Shown here one piece after another: positions 18,395 through 26,654 of a stretch of DNA of 64,000 nucleotides. Position 1 is the first letter of the stretch. The number at the start of each line of letters is the position of its first letter. The notes under the pieces are model-generated. The model saw nothing but the letters and a program-made list of their open reading frames with translations. It was not told the origin of the DNA and searched no databases. This DNA is from Streptomyces sp. CB01635 (lineage in GTDB: Bacteria > Actinomycetota > Actinomycetes > Streptomycetales > Streptomycetaceae), in the NCBI RefSeq assembly GCF_002803065.1, contig NZ_NNBL01000005.1, positions 124,001 to 188,000 of the forward strand, written 5' to 3'. The translations under genes were made by a program, and so were the position numbers.

Positions 18395-20440
18395 GTGTTC
18401 AACGTGCCCGCTCTGGTCAAACGCCTGGTGATCGGCCGCGCCATGCGCAGCGAGGAGCTGGGCGGGACTCTGCTCCCCAAGCGCCTCGCCCTGCCGATCT
18501 TCGCCTCCGACCCGCTCTCGTCGGTGGCGTACGCGACCCAGGAGATCCTGCTCGTCCTCACCCTGGGCGGACTCGCCTATCTGCATTTCACGCCTTGGAT
18601 CGCCGGGGCGGTGGTGGCACTGATGACGGTGGTCGTGCTCTCGTACCGCCAGGTCGTGTACGCGTATCCGAGCGGCGGCGGCTCCTACGAGGTCGCGTCC
18701 ACCAACCTGGGGCCGTCGGCCGGCCTTGTGGTCGCCGCCTCACTGCTGGTCGACTACGTGATGACGGTGGCGGTGTCCGTCGCCTCCGGCGTGGACAACA
18801 TCATCTCGGCGCTCCCGGCGCTGAACGACTACCGCGTCCTGCTGGCCGTCGGCTTCGTCGCCCTTCTCACCGCGATGAATCTGCGCGGCGTCCGCGAGTC
18901 CGGCCACGCCTTCGCCGCACCCACGTACCTCTTCATCGGCGGCGTACTGATCATGGTGATCACCGGGCTGATCCGGTACGCCCTGGGGGACGCGCCGGTC
19001 GCCGAGACCGCCGCGTACGGCATCGCTCCCCAGAAGTCCGACGCACATCTCGCGGGCCTGGCCCTGGTGATGCTCGTCCTGCGCGCCTTCTCCTCGGGGT
19101 GTACGGCACTGACCGGTGTGGAGGCGATCTCCAACGGCGTACCGGCCTTCCGCAAACCCAAGTCGAAGAACGCCGCCGCCACGTTGGTGGCCATGGGGGG
19201 CATCGCCATCGCCATGTTCGTCGGTGTCACGACGCTCGCGCTGATCTCCAAGGTGCACGTCACGGACGACGCATGCCGGCTGACGGGACTCGACGGGGAC
19301 TGCGGGAGCTACACGCAGCGCACGGTCATCGCGCAGGTGGCGGCAGCCGTGTTCGGCGGTGAGCACAGCGTCGGCTTCTTCTTCATCCAGGCCGCGACCG
19401 CTCTGGTCCTGATCCTGGCCGCGAACACCGCGTTCAACGGCTTCCCGATGCTGGCCTCGATCCTCGCCAAGGACCGTTACCTGCCGCACCAGTTGCACAA
19501 CCGGGGCGACCGGCTGGCCTTCTCCAACGGCATCCTCGCGCTGGCCGTCGTCGCCGCAGCGCTGCTCTGGGGCTTCAAGGCCAGCGTCACCAGCCTCATC
19601 CACCTCTACATCCTGGGTGTGTTCACCTCGTTCACCCTCTCCCAGCTGGGCATGGTCCGGCACTGGAACCAGGAGCTGGCCACCGAGCACGACCCCGTGG
19701 TGCGCCGCCGCCACCATTCGACCCGGGCCATCAACGCCCTCGGCGCGTGCGTCACCGGCCTCGTCCTGGTGATCGTGCTCGTCACGAAGTTCACCGAGGG
19801 CGCCTGGCTGGCCGTTCTCGCCGCTACGGTGCTGTGGCTGATGATGCGCGGCATCCGCCGCCACTACGACGCGACGTCCGCCGAGCTGGCCGTCGAGGAC
19901 CCGCACGCCGAACTCGCCTCACCCTCAAGGGTGTTGGCGATCGTCCTGGTCTCCAGGCTGCACAAGCCCACCATGCGCGCCCTGGCCTACGCGCGAGCCT
20001 CCCACCCCGACCGGTTGGAGGCGTTGACCGTGTCGGTCGACCGCGACGAAGTCGCCGCCCTGCGCGAGAGCTGGGACGAGTACGACATCGACGTACCGCT
20101 GAAGGTCATCGACTCCCCGTACCGCGAGGTGACGCGGCCCGTCGTCGAGTACGTGCGCGCCATCCGCCGGGACAGCCCTCGCGACATCGTCGCCGTCTTC
20201 ATCCCCGAGTACGTGGTCGGCCACTGGTGGGAGAACCTGCTCCACAACCAGTCCGCGCTCTGGCTCAAAAGCCGCCTTCTGTTCACGCCCGGGGTGATGG
20301 TGACGAGCGTGCCCTGGCAGCTCACCTCGTCCGCGCACGCCAACCATCCGGCCCGTCGGGCGCCCGGTTCCGTGCGCCGGGGCGAACCACAGCGTCCGCG
20401 GGCCGGAGCGGACCGTTCGCGCGGCACCGGGCACGGCTGA
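18395..20440 (+). CDS. KimA-like APC potassium transporter
   Basis: 681 residues with about 12 transmembrane helices and a soluble C-terminal domain of about 200 residues. Motifs match Bacillus KimA (YdaO) as I remember it: LPIFASDPLSSVAYATQEIL, SYRQVVYAYPSGGGSYEVA, FSSGCTALTGVEAISNGVPA, and RGDRLAFSNG. KimA is a high-affinity potassium-proton symporter controlled by c-di-AMP through its cytoplasmic domain. GTG 18395 is chosen because the conserved sequence begins there. The short leader does not resemble the ydaO c-di-AMP riboswitch. Potassium rather than amino acid transport is inferred from the motifs and the C-terminal domain. Confidence 0.78.
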   Translation: MFNVPALVKRLVIGRAMRSEELGGTLLPKRLALPIFASDPLSSVAYATQEILLVLTLGGLAYLHFTPWIAGAVVALMTVVVLSYRQVVYAYPSGGGSYEVASTNLGPSAGLVVAASLLVDYVMTVAVSVASGVDNIISALPALNDYRVLLAVGFVALLTAMNLRGVRESGHAFAAPTYLFIGGVLIMVITGLIRYALGDAPVAETAAYGIAPQKSDAHLAGLALVMLVLRAFSSGCTALTGVEAISNGVPAFRKPKSKNAAATLVAMGGIAIAMFVGVTTLALISKVHVTDDACRLTGLDGDCGSYTQRTVIAQVAAAVFGGEHSVGFFFIQAATALVLILAANTAFNGFPMLASILAKDRYLPHQLHNRGDRLAFSNGILALAVVAAALLWGFKASVTSLIHLYILGVFTSFTLSQLGMVRHWNQELATEHDPVVRRRHHSTRAINALGACVTGLVLVIVLVTKFTEGAWLAVLAATVLWLMMRGIRRHYDATSAELAVEDPHAELASPSRVLAIVLVSRLHKPTMRALAYARASHPDRLEALTVSVDRDEVAALRESWDEYDIDVPLKVIDSPYREVTRPVVEYVRAIRRDSPRDIVAVFIPEYVVGHWWENLLHNQSALWLKSRLLFTPGVMVTSVPWQLTSSAHANHPARRAPGSVRRGEPQRPRAGADRSRGTGHG

Positions 20441-20553
20441 CGAACCGGGTACGCCATCGATTCGGTGTCGCATGGAGCCCCAGAGACGGCATCCCGCCAA
20501 ATCTGACGTAAATGAGCGTTGGGCCGGCACGGATGAGCAGGTAGGCAGGGGAC

Positions 20554-21030
20554 ATGTACCTTCTGCCGATGAAATTTGGACCACTCAACGCAAAAATCGA
20601 AGTCCTAGCAGTGGCCCTCGTCCTCTTCGCCGTCGTCTTCCTCTGGTTCAAGCGCTTCCTGCCCCGCATCAACCAGGTGCTGGCCGAGCGCGCCGACCGT
20701 ACGGAAGGGGCCCTGGAGCGCGCCGAGGCGATCCATGCGGAAGCCTCGGCCGAGCACGCCGGCGCCCAGGCCCTGCTCGCCGAGGCCCGTCGCGACGCCG
20801 CCAGGGTCACGCAGGCGGCGCGCGAGGAGGGTGCGGCGCTGATAGCCGCCGCCCGCGAGGACGGACTGCGCGAACGCGAGGCGCTCCTCGCCGACGGCCA
20901 GGCCGTGATCGAGGCCGAACGGGCCGCGGCGGAGGCCGAACTGCGTCTCACCGTCCCCGAACTGGCCGCCGAACTGGCGAGCCGCATCATCGGGGAGCCC
21001 GTCCCGGCGGCGGCGCCCTCGAACCCCTGA
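20554..21030 (+). CDS. lone F0 ATP synthase subunit b homologue
   Basis: 158 residues. One N-terminal transmembrane helix (about 15-32, VLAVALVLFAVVFLWFKRFL) is followed by a long charged coiled coil (Ala/Glu/Arg rich, about 35-130) ending RIIGEP, as in the b subunit of the stator stalk. No other atp genes are near: the neighbours are a transporter and a tRNA. An atp operon would place atpB-E-F-H-A-G-D-C together, so this is a paralogue. It might substitute for or modulate the stalk, or serve as an unrelated coiled-coil scaffold. Confidence 0.7.
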   Translation: MYLLPMKFGPLNAKIEVLAVALVLFAVVFLWFKRFLPRINQVLAERADRTEGALERAEAIHAEASAEHAGAQALLAEARRDAARVTQAAREEGAALIAAAREDGLREREALLADGQAVIEAERAAAEAELRLTVPELAAELASRIIGEPVPAAAPSNP

Positions 21031-21073
21031 CCCCCGCTCGCCGCGGCGGCGCCACAGGGTGCCGCAGATACGA

Positions 21074-21108
21074 ACCAGGGCCCGGATCCAATGGATCCGG
21101 GCCCTGGT
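21074..21108. terminator. bidirectional hairpin terminator
   Basis: A 15-base perfect stem starts ACCAGGGCCCGGATC on the left with a 5-base CAATG loop. It sits between the rightward subunit b homologue and the leftward tRNA, so it can terminate both. Confidence 0.75.
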
Positions 21109-21114
21109 CGGCAG

Positions 21115-21188
21115 TAGCGGGGACAGGATTTGAACCTGCGACCTCTGGGTTATGAGCCCAGCGAGCTACCGAGCTGCTCCACCCCGCG
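21115..21188 (-). tRNA. initiator tRNA-Met (CAT)
   Basis: A full cloverleaf reads on the minus strand with anticodon CAT. Three G-C pairs close the anticodon stem (CTGGG/CCCAG) and the first acceptor position is mispaired (C1 with U72), both hallmarks of initiator tRNA. The CCA tail is not encoded. A strong hairpin terminator follows it at 21074-21108. Confidence 0.93.
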
Positions 21189-21271
21189 TCGGTAGACACC
21201 ACCCTACGCCATTGGAGCAGCTACTCCTGACCACCACCTGCCAGGACGGCAGGCACCGCTGCCGCCAGGGG

Positions 21272-22636
21272 CTACGCGCCGCTCGCCTTGAGCATGTCCT
21301 CACGCTCGACGATCTTCACGCGCTCACGGCCTTCCGGCTCGCCCAGCGCCTTCTCCGCGGCGTCAAGGCGGTACCACCCGTCCCACGTCGTGTAGCGCAC
21401 GTTCCGCTCGTCGAGGAACGCGTCCACGGCCTCCGGGTCGGGCGAGGAAGGAGTACTCAGACGGCCGTTCTCTCGGTCGTCCAGGAGGCTGGCGACCGTC
21501 TCGTTGGCGTCGCCCTTGGTGTGGCCGATCAGGCCCACGGGACCGCGCCGGATCCAGCCCGTGACGTACGTCGACTGAAGGTGCTCGCCGGACTCCTCGA
21601 TCACCCGGCCACCCTTGTCCGGAACGGTGCCCGAGGCCAAGTCCCAAGGCAGCTTGGGGAGTTCGTCGGACAGGTAGCCCACGGCGCGGTAGACGGACCT
21701 GACGTCCCAGTCCTTGAACTCGCCGGTTCCCTTGACGTTGCCGGTGCCGTCGAGCGCGGTCCGCTCGGTGCGCAGGCCCGTGACCTCGCCGTTCTCACCG
21801 AGGATCTCGGTCGGGGACTCGAAGAAGTGCAGGAACAGCTTGTGCGGCCGGGTGCCGACGTCGCGGATGGCCCAGTTCTCGAGCGTCTTGGCCACCATGT
21901 CGGCCTGCTTGTTGCCGCGCCGGGTCGCGATCGAGCCGTCGTCGTAGTCGATGTCCTCGGGGTCGACGATGACCTCGATGTTCGGGGAGTGGTCGAGCTC
22001 CCGCAGCTCCATCGGGCTGAACTTCGCCTGCGCCGGACCACGGCGGCCGAAGACGTGGACCTCCAGCGCCTTGTTCGCCTTCAGGCCGTCGTAGACGTTC
22101 GGCGGGATCTCGGTCGGCAGCAGCTCGTCCGCCGTCTTGGCCAGGATGCGGGCCACGTCGAGCGCGACGTTGCCGACACCCAGGACCGCGACCTTCTCCG
22201 CCTCGAGCGGCCAGGTCCGCGGGACGTCCGGGTGACCGTCGTACCAGGAGACGAAGTCGGCAGCGCCGTACGAACCGTCGAGGTCGATGCCCGGTATGTC
22301 GAGCGCGCGGTCGGCCGTCGCGCCCGTGGAGAAGATCACCGCGTCGTAGAACGAGCGCAGGTCGTCGAGGCTGATGTCGCCCGGGTAGTCGACGTTGCCG
22401 AACAGGCGGATCTGCGGCTTGTCGAGGACCTGGTGCAGGGCCGTGATGATGCCCTTGATCCGCGGGTGGTCCGGTGCGACGCCGTACCGGATCAGACCGA
22501 ACGGCGCAGGCATCCGCTCGAAGAGGTCGATGGACACACCGGGGTCTTCGGCCACCGCGGATTTCAGCAGCGCGTCAGCGGCGTAGATACCGGCAGGACC
22601 GGCTCCCACAACGGCTACCCGCAGAGGGCGAGGCAT
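21272..22636 (-). CDS. fprA: NADP-ferredoxin reductase, adrenodoxin-reductase type (FprA-like)
   Basis: 454 residues. It transfers electrons from NADPH through FAD to ferredoxin for P450s and other redox partners. The FAD motif is VAVVGAGPAGIYAADAL (residues about 7-23), followed by MPAPFGLIRYGVAPDHP, typical of adrenodoxin reductase/FprA. The NADP motif is VLGVGNVALDVAR, then GRRGPAQAKFS. The C terminus contains YVTGWIRRGPVGLIGHTKGDANETV. A palindrome resembling a DtxR/IdeR iron box lies 44-63 bases upstream of the ATG. Family is certain; the fprA name is by family. Confidence 0.9.
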   Translation of the reverse strand: MPRPLRVAVVGAGPAGIYAADALLKSAVAEDPGVSIDLFERMPAPFGLIRYGVAPDHPRIKGIITALHQVLDKPQIRLFGNVDYPGDISLDDLRSFYDAVIFSTGATADRALDIPGIDLDGSYGAADFVSWYDGHPDVPRTWPLEAEKVAVLGVGNVALDVARILAKTADELLPTEIPPNVYDGLKANKALEVHVFGRRGPAQAKFSPMELRELDHSPNIEVIVDPEDIDYDDGSIATRRGNKQADMVAKTLENWAIRDVGTRPHKLFLHFFESPTEILGENGEVTGLRTERTALDGTGNVKGTGEFKDWDVRSVYRAVGYLSDELPKLPWDLASGTVPDKGGRVIEESGEHLQSTYVTGWIRRGPVGLIGHTKGDANETVASLLDDRENGRLSTPSSPDPEAVDAFLDERNVRYTTWDGWYRLDAAEKALGEPEGRERVKIVEREDMLKASGA

Positions 22637-22679
22637 GATCAGGTTCCCTTCGTGGCATGGGCACTCGACAGGAAGCCTA

Positions 22680-22699
22680 AACTAAGGCAAACCTTAGTT
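22680..22699 (-). promoter_or_regulatory. iron-box-like palindrome upstream of fprA
   Basis: AACTAAGG-CAAA-CCTTAGTT is a perfect 8-base inverted repeat. The core TAAGGCAAACCTTA differs at four places from TTAGGCTAACCTAA, the core of the DtxR/IdeR/DmdR consensus as I recall it. It lies where the fprA promoter should be. Confidence 0.5.
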
Positions 22700-22720
22700 A
22701 GTAGTCGGGTTGGACCTATG

Positions 22721-22768
22721 GACCCATAAGGCTGCCTTATGGGTCTCTGAGGGTGACCCTTATGGGTC
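22721..22768. promoter_or_regulatory. three-copy inverted/direct repeat in divergent promoter region
   Basis: GACCCATAAGG (22721-22731) and CCTTATGGGTC (22735-22745) form a perfect 11-base inverted repeat with a 3-base loop. CCTTATGGGTC occurs again at 22758-22768, exactly 23 bases after the second copy. The array sits between the divergent fprA and hydrolase genes and does not look like a terminator since neither gene ends here. Confidence 0.6.
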
Positions 22769-22937
22769 GCCGCCGGTAGCTGCCCACTGATAGCGTCGCA
22801 CGCACGTTTTCGACCGAGGAGGTGAGTCCCGTCAACGCTGTTTCAGGCTGGGTGCTCTCCTCCCGCACGGTGATGCGGTTCACCTGACACAGGTGGCTCC
22901 GGGAGTGCCCGCAGGCATCCCGAAAGGCTATGAACCC

Positions 22938-23798
22938 ATGCGACTCCCCCACCTCGACGACGTCACCACCTTCACCGCGCCCGACGGCACCCGGCTCGCG
23001 TACCGCGCTCTCGGTGACGGAACTCCCTTGATCTGCCTGCCGGGTGGGCCGACGGACTCCGAATACCTCGGCGATCTCGGGGGCCTGAGCGCGCACCGGC
23101 AGTTGATCAGGCTCGACCTTCGGGGCACAGGCCTGTCGGCCGTACCGGAGGATCCGACGTCGTACCGCTGCGACCGCCTCGTCGACGACGTCGAGGCCCT
23201 GCGCGAGCATCTCGGCCTGGAGCGGATGGACCTGCTCGCGCACTGCGGTGGCGCGAATCTTGCCGTCCTGTACGCGGGGCGCCATCCGGAACGGGTCGGC
23301 AAGCTCGCGCTGATCACGCCGAGTGTCCGGGCGGTGGGCCTCACGATCACGGGCGACCTGCGGACCGAGACCGCGCAACTGCGCCGGGGCGAACCGTGGT
23401 TCTTGTCGGCGTTCCAGGCCTTGGAGAGGGTCGCCACCGGCAACGCGACCGACGAGCACTGGAAGGCCATCGCCCCCTTCTCGTACGGCCGTTGGGACGA
23501 GACGGCGCAGACGCATCAGGCCGCCGGGGACGAGCGGATGAACATGGAGGTCGTGGCCGCCTACGGCGCGCCCGGCGCATTCGACCCGGATGTGACCCGC
23601 GCCGCGCTGGCACGGTTCACGTCTGCGGTGTTCCTGCTTGCCGGCGAGGTCGACCTCGGGGCGCCTCCGCGCACCATGGCCGAGCTCGCCCGCCTGTTCC
23701 CGGACGCCGAGCTCGTCGTCCAGCCCGGAGCCGGGCACTACCCGTGGCTCGACGACGCGGACCGGTTCGTCACTGCCACAGCGGGCTTCTTGGGGTAG
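22938..23798 (+). CDS. alpha/beta-fold hydrolase with a cysteine at the nucleophile position
   Basis: 286 residues. An oxyanion-hole motif (LPGGPTDSEYLGDLGGL) and DLRGTGLS match the proline-iminopeptidase-like alpha/beta hydrolases. The nucleophile elbow reads LLAHCGGANLAV, so residue 103 is Cys (TGC) where the family has Ser. The acid is in LLAGEVD and the His in GAGHYPW. ATG 22938 is chosen on family alignment, with GAAAGG ahead of it. Cys nucleophiles are known in dienelactone hydrolases. Substrate unknown. The gene follows the repeat array at 22721-22768. Confidence 0.75.
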   Translation: MRLPHLDDVTTFTAPDGTRLAYRALGDGTPLICLPGGPTDSEYLGDLGGLSAHRQLIRLDLRGTGLSAVPEDPTSYRCDRLVDDVEALREHLGLERMDLLAHCGGANLAVLYAGRHPERVGKLALITPSVRAVGLTITGDLRTETAQLRRGEPWFLSAFQALERVATGNATDEHWKAIAPFSYGRWDETAQTHQAAGDERMNMEVVAAYGAPGAFDPDVTRAALARFTSAVFLLAGEVDLGAPPRTMAELARLFPDAELVVQPGAGHYPWLDDADRFVTATAGFLG

Positions 23799-23846
23799 GT
23801 GGAACGGTGCGTGCGGGGCGTTCTCGGCACTGCGGGCAGCTGACCG

Positions 23847-24236
23847 TCAGTGGTCGGAGTAGCTGAAGTCGCCCACCGTCCAGGCACTCACGTCCTGGAT
23901 CGCGACGCGGTACATGCCGCCCGTCTCGGGGATGCCGACGCTGCCCTGGAGGATCCGGGCCACATGGAAGTGCAGATGAGTGGGTGCGGGGCCGTCATCG
24001 GCCTCGCCCCGCTTACGTACATCGGGCTTCCCGTCGGCGGTGAAGATCTCCGAGAAGGAGCCGAGGTGGTCCGAGTCCGTCAGGACCTCCGAGACGCGTT
24101 GCCTCCACACGGCCTCGGGGGCGAGGCGTCCGGTGATCACAGCGCCGCTGGTGACCACAGTCAGGGACATCTGATTGCTCTGCCCGGACTCCACCATGAC
24201 GGCGATGTCGACGAGCAGTTCGTCAGGGTTCGACAT
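23847..24236 (-). CDS. hypothetical protein, possibly GvpU-like
   Basis: 129 residues, soluble, acidic. The N terminus DELLVDIAVMVESGQSNQMS followed by LTVVTSGAVITGRLAPEAVW recalls GvpU-type gas vesicle accessory proteins (a two-strand segment with VSG/ITG), but no other gvp gene is near and I cannot confirm it. The middle contains THLHFHVARIL, a His-rich strand. ATG 24236 is chosen because upstream residues are Arg/Pro-rich and unlike protein. It converges on the preceding hydrolase gene. Confidence 0.55.
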   Translation of the reverse strand: MSNPDELLVDIAVMVESGQSNQMSLTVVTSGAVITGRLAPEAVWRQRVSEVLTDSDHLGSFSEIFTADGKPDVRKRGEADDGPAPTHLHFHVARILQGSVGIPETGGMYRVAIQDVSAWTVGDFSYSDH

Positions 24237-24391
24237 GAGAGCGGATTCTAACGGCAGACGTCTCCCGGGACGCCCCCGACGCCCCACTTTCCCAGGGAGC
24301 CCGAACTCAGTGGCCCGAACTCAGCGGCTCGAGCTCACCCGCTCGGCCCCACGCGCGCCGGCTCAGCTTCTCCGGCTCGCCGGCGCACATC

Positions 24392-24847
24392 TCACGGCCG
24401 GGGCCACGGCCGGCCGCCCAGTCGCTCGATGTCCATGTTGAAGCGCCTCAGGTAGGTGGTGAAGGCCGCGATGTCCTCGTCCGCCCAGTCGGTCATGACG
24501 CGGTCCAGGCTGCCCACGATGTGATCGCGCTCCTCGTCGAGGACGGCCGCACCCTTGTCCGTGATGCGGAACTTGCGGGCCATGCCGCCGTCGGGATCAG
24601 GGATGCGCTCCACCAGCCCGGCGCGCATCGCGGCGGCTGTCTGCCGGTTCAGGGTGGAGGCGTCGAGCCCGAAGGCGTCGCTGAGCTCACCGATGGACAT
24701 GGGCCCCTGCACGCGAATGCGGCTCAGCAGGATGTAGGCGCTGCGTTCAAGGGTGCCGTTCTCGGGGCGCCCGCCTTTGTGGTGCACGAGTCCGTGCCGA
24801 CTGAGGAGCATCTGCTCGTACTCGAGCTCGTACGTGGGCCTGGCCAT
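24392..24847 (-). CDS. MarR-family transcriptional regulator
   Basis: 151 residues. A winged helix-turn-helix with ISELSDAFGLD-like helix (MSIGELSDAFGLDASTLNRQ) and the wing RIPDPDGGMARKFRITDKG fit MarR. AGGAGG precedes ATG 24847. It is divergent from an MFS drug-efflux gene, the standard arrangement for a MarR repressor controlling its transporter. Two tandem 19-base palindromes in the shared promoter are the probable binding sites. Confidence 0.85.
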   Translation of the reverse strand: MARPTYELEYEQMLLSRHGLVHHKGGRPENGTLERSAYILLSRIRVQGPMSIGELSDAFGLDASTLNRQTAAAMRAGLVERIPDPDGGMARKFRITDKGAAVLDEERDHIVGSLDRVMTDWADEDIAAFTTYLRRFNMDIERLGGRPWPRP

Positions 24848-24945
24848 GCGTCTGCCGCCTCCTGCTGTCGTTCCCCGCGGCGTCGCACCGCGCGTCCGTG
24901 CACACCCCCGCGCCAATCGTCGCACAGCCAGATGTAGTCACCACA

Positions 24946-24964
24946 CAATGTGCGTCATACATTG
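24946..24964. promoter_or_regulatory. operator candidate 1 (MarR/MFS promoter)
   Basis: CAATGT-N7-ACATTG, a perfect palindrome with 6-base arms, in the divergent promoter between the MarR and MFS genes. It abuts the second palindrome directly. Confidence 0.6.
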
Positions 24965-24983
24965 GATGTGTACGCTGCACATC
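24965..24983. promoter_or_regulatory. operator candidate 2 (MarR/MFS promoter)
   Basis: GATGTG-N7-CACATC, a second perfect palindrome of the same 6-7-6 geometry, immediately adjoining the first and 70 bases before the MFS start. Confidence 0.6.
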
Positions 24984-25052
24984 GATCCCTTCCGTATCCC
25001 GGTCGAAGCCCCGCACGTTCCCGAACCCCGCAGACACACAAGGAGTCCCCTG

Positions 25053-26501
25053 ATGGACGCCCCCCAGCCGACGGCCCGCGCCGGCGGCGTGGTCGCCACT
25101 CTGGCTTTCGCCGGCACCACCGCCGCGATCATGCAGACCCTGGTCACGCCGCTCATCGCGGAGCTGCCCAAGATCCTTCACACCACCTCGTCGAACGCCG
25201 CCTGGGTCATCACCGTGACGCTGCTGGTGGGAGCCGTATGCGTGCCGGTCACCGGCCGTCTCGGCGACCTGGTCGGCAAGCGCCGCATGCTGCTCGCATG
25301 CTCGGTCCCGCTCATGGCGGGGTCTGTGGTGTGTGCGCTGTCGTCGTCCGTGGTGCCGATGATCGTCGGCCGCGGCCTGCAGGGCATGGGGATGGGCATG
25401 GTGCCGCTGGGCATCGCCCTCCTGCGGGACGTGGTGGCGAAGGAGAAGCTCAGCTCCTCGATCGCCCTGGTCAGCGCGTCCATGGGCATCGGCGGCGGCC
25501 TCGGCCTGCCCATCGCCGCCGCGGTGGCCCAGTACGCCAACTGGCGTGTCCTGTTCTGGGGTTCGGCCGTGCTTGCCGTACTGATCGCCGCGCTGATCTG
25601 GTTCCTCATCCCCGACGTCCCGGCGAGCGCCAAGGGTCAGCGCTTCGACGCACCGGGCGCGCTCGGCCTCGGCGTCGGCCTGGTCTGCCTCCTCCTCGCG
25701 GTGTCCAAGGGCGCGGAGTGGGGCTGGGGCTCGGCGACGACGCTCGTGCTCTTCGCCGCGGCCGTCCTCGTACTGCTGGGCTGGGGCTGGTGGGAGACGC
25801 GTACCCGGGACCCGCTGATCGACCTGCGCACCACCGCCCGGCCTCGCGTGCTGTTCACGAACGTCGCCTCGGTCTTCGTCGGCTTCGGTATGTACGCGAG
25901 CATGCTCGTGATCCCGCAGCTGCTGCAGTTCCCCGAGGCCACCGGCTATGGCCTGGGACAGTCGATGCTCGCGGCGGGCCTGTGGATGGCGCCCGGCGGC
26001 ATCATGATGATGATCGTCTCCCCGCTCGGCGGGAAGCTCACCGATGCCCGCGGCCCGAAGTTCACGCTCATCTGCGGTGTCCTGGTGATCGCTGCCGGAT
26101 ACGGTCTGTCGCTCGTGCTGATGGGGTCCGGTCTGGGGCTCATGGTGGTGTGCATGGTCATCAACAGCGGCGTCGGTCTCGCCTACGGTTCCATGCCCGC
26201 GCTCATCATGAGCTCGGTGCCGCTCGCGGAGACGGCTGCCGCCAACGGTTTCAACACGCTCATGCGCTCCCTCGGCACCTCGGTCGGCGCCGCGGTGATC
26301 GGCGTGATCCTTTCCCAGATGACGACCACCATGGGTGGCTACAGCTTCAGCTCCGAGGCCGGTTTCCGTACGGCGCTGATGGTCGGTGGAGGCGTCGCCC
26401 TCGTGGCCGCGCTGATCGCGTCGGTCATCCCGGCCGTACGCGCCACGCCCGTCGAAGCAGGCACGGAACCGGCTGCCGCCCCCGCGGAGGTCAAGGCGTA
26501 G
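25053..26501 (+). CDS. MFS transporter, DHA2 (EmrB/QacA) family
   Basis: 482 residues with about 14 transmembrane helices. Motif A is GRLGDLVGKRRML and motif C is in the GRGLQGMGMGMVPLGIALL region. The DHA2 family exports drugs or metabolites by proton antiport. AAGGAG lies ahead of ATG 25053. It is divergent from the MarR gene and probably repressed by it. The substrate cannot be read from the sequence. Confidence 0.87.
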   Translation: MDAPQPTARAGGVVATLAFAGTTAAIMQTLVTPLIAELPKILHTTSSNAAWVITVTLLVGAVCVPVTGRLGDLVGKRRMLLACSVPLMAGSVVCALSSSVVPMIVGRGLQGMGMGMVPLGIALLRDVVAKEKLSSSIALVSASMGIGGGLGLPIAAAVAQYANWRVLFWGSAVLAVLIAALIWFLIPDVPASAKGQRFDAPGALGLGVGLVCLLLAVSKGAEWGWGSATTLVLFAAAVLVLLGWGWWETRTRDPLIDLRTTARPRVLFTNVASVFVGFGMYASMLVIPQLLQFPEATGYGLGQSMLAAGLWMAPGGIMMMIVSPLGGKLTDARGPKFTLICGVLVIAAGYGLSLVLMGSGLGLMVVCMVINSGVGLAYGSMPALIMSSVPLAETAAANGFNTLMRSLGTSVGAAVIGVILSQMTTTMGGYSFSSEAGFRTALMVGGGVALVAALIASVIPAVRATPVEAGTEPAAAPAEVKA

Positions 26502-26521
26502 GCCGGGCCCCCTGCGAAAAC

Positions 26522-26537
26522 TGGACTTGCAGGTCCA
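26522..26537. promoter_or_regulatory. small palindrome upstream of the SDR gene
   Basis: TGGAC-TTGCAG-GTCCA, perfect 5-base arms, in the 153-base gap before the SDR gene. It could be an operator; too short to be sure. Confidence 0.3.
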
Positions 26538-26654
26538 ATTTCATCGGCGCACAGTCGGTCTTGCGGTCCGGATCAACGGACCGCCGGGCCGGGTCGCGGC
26601 GGTGTTCCCGACCGGCTCGGTGAGCGGGAGTACCGAGACTGAGGAGAGCCGGCC

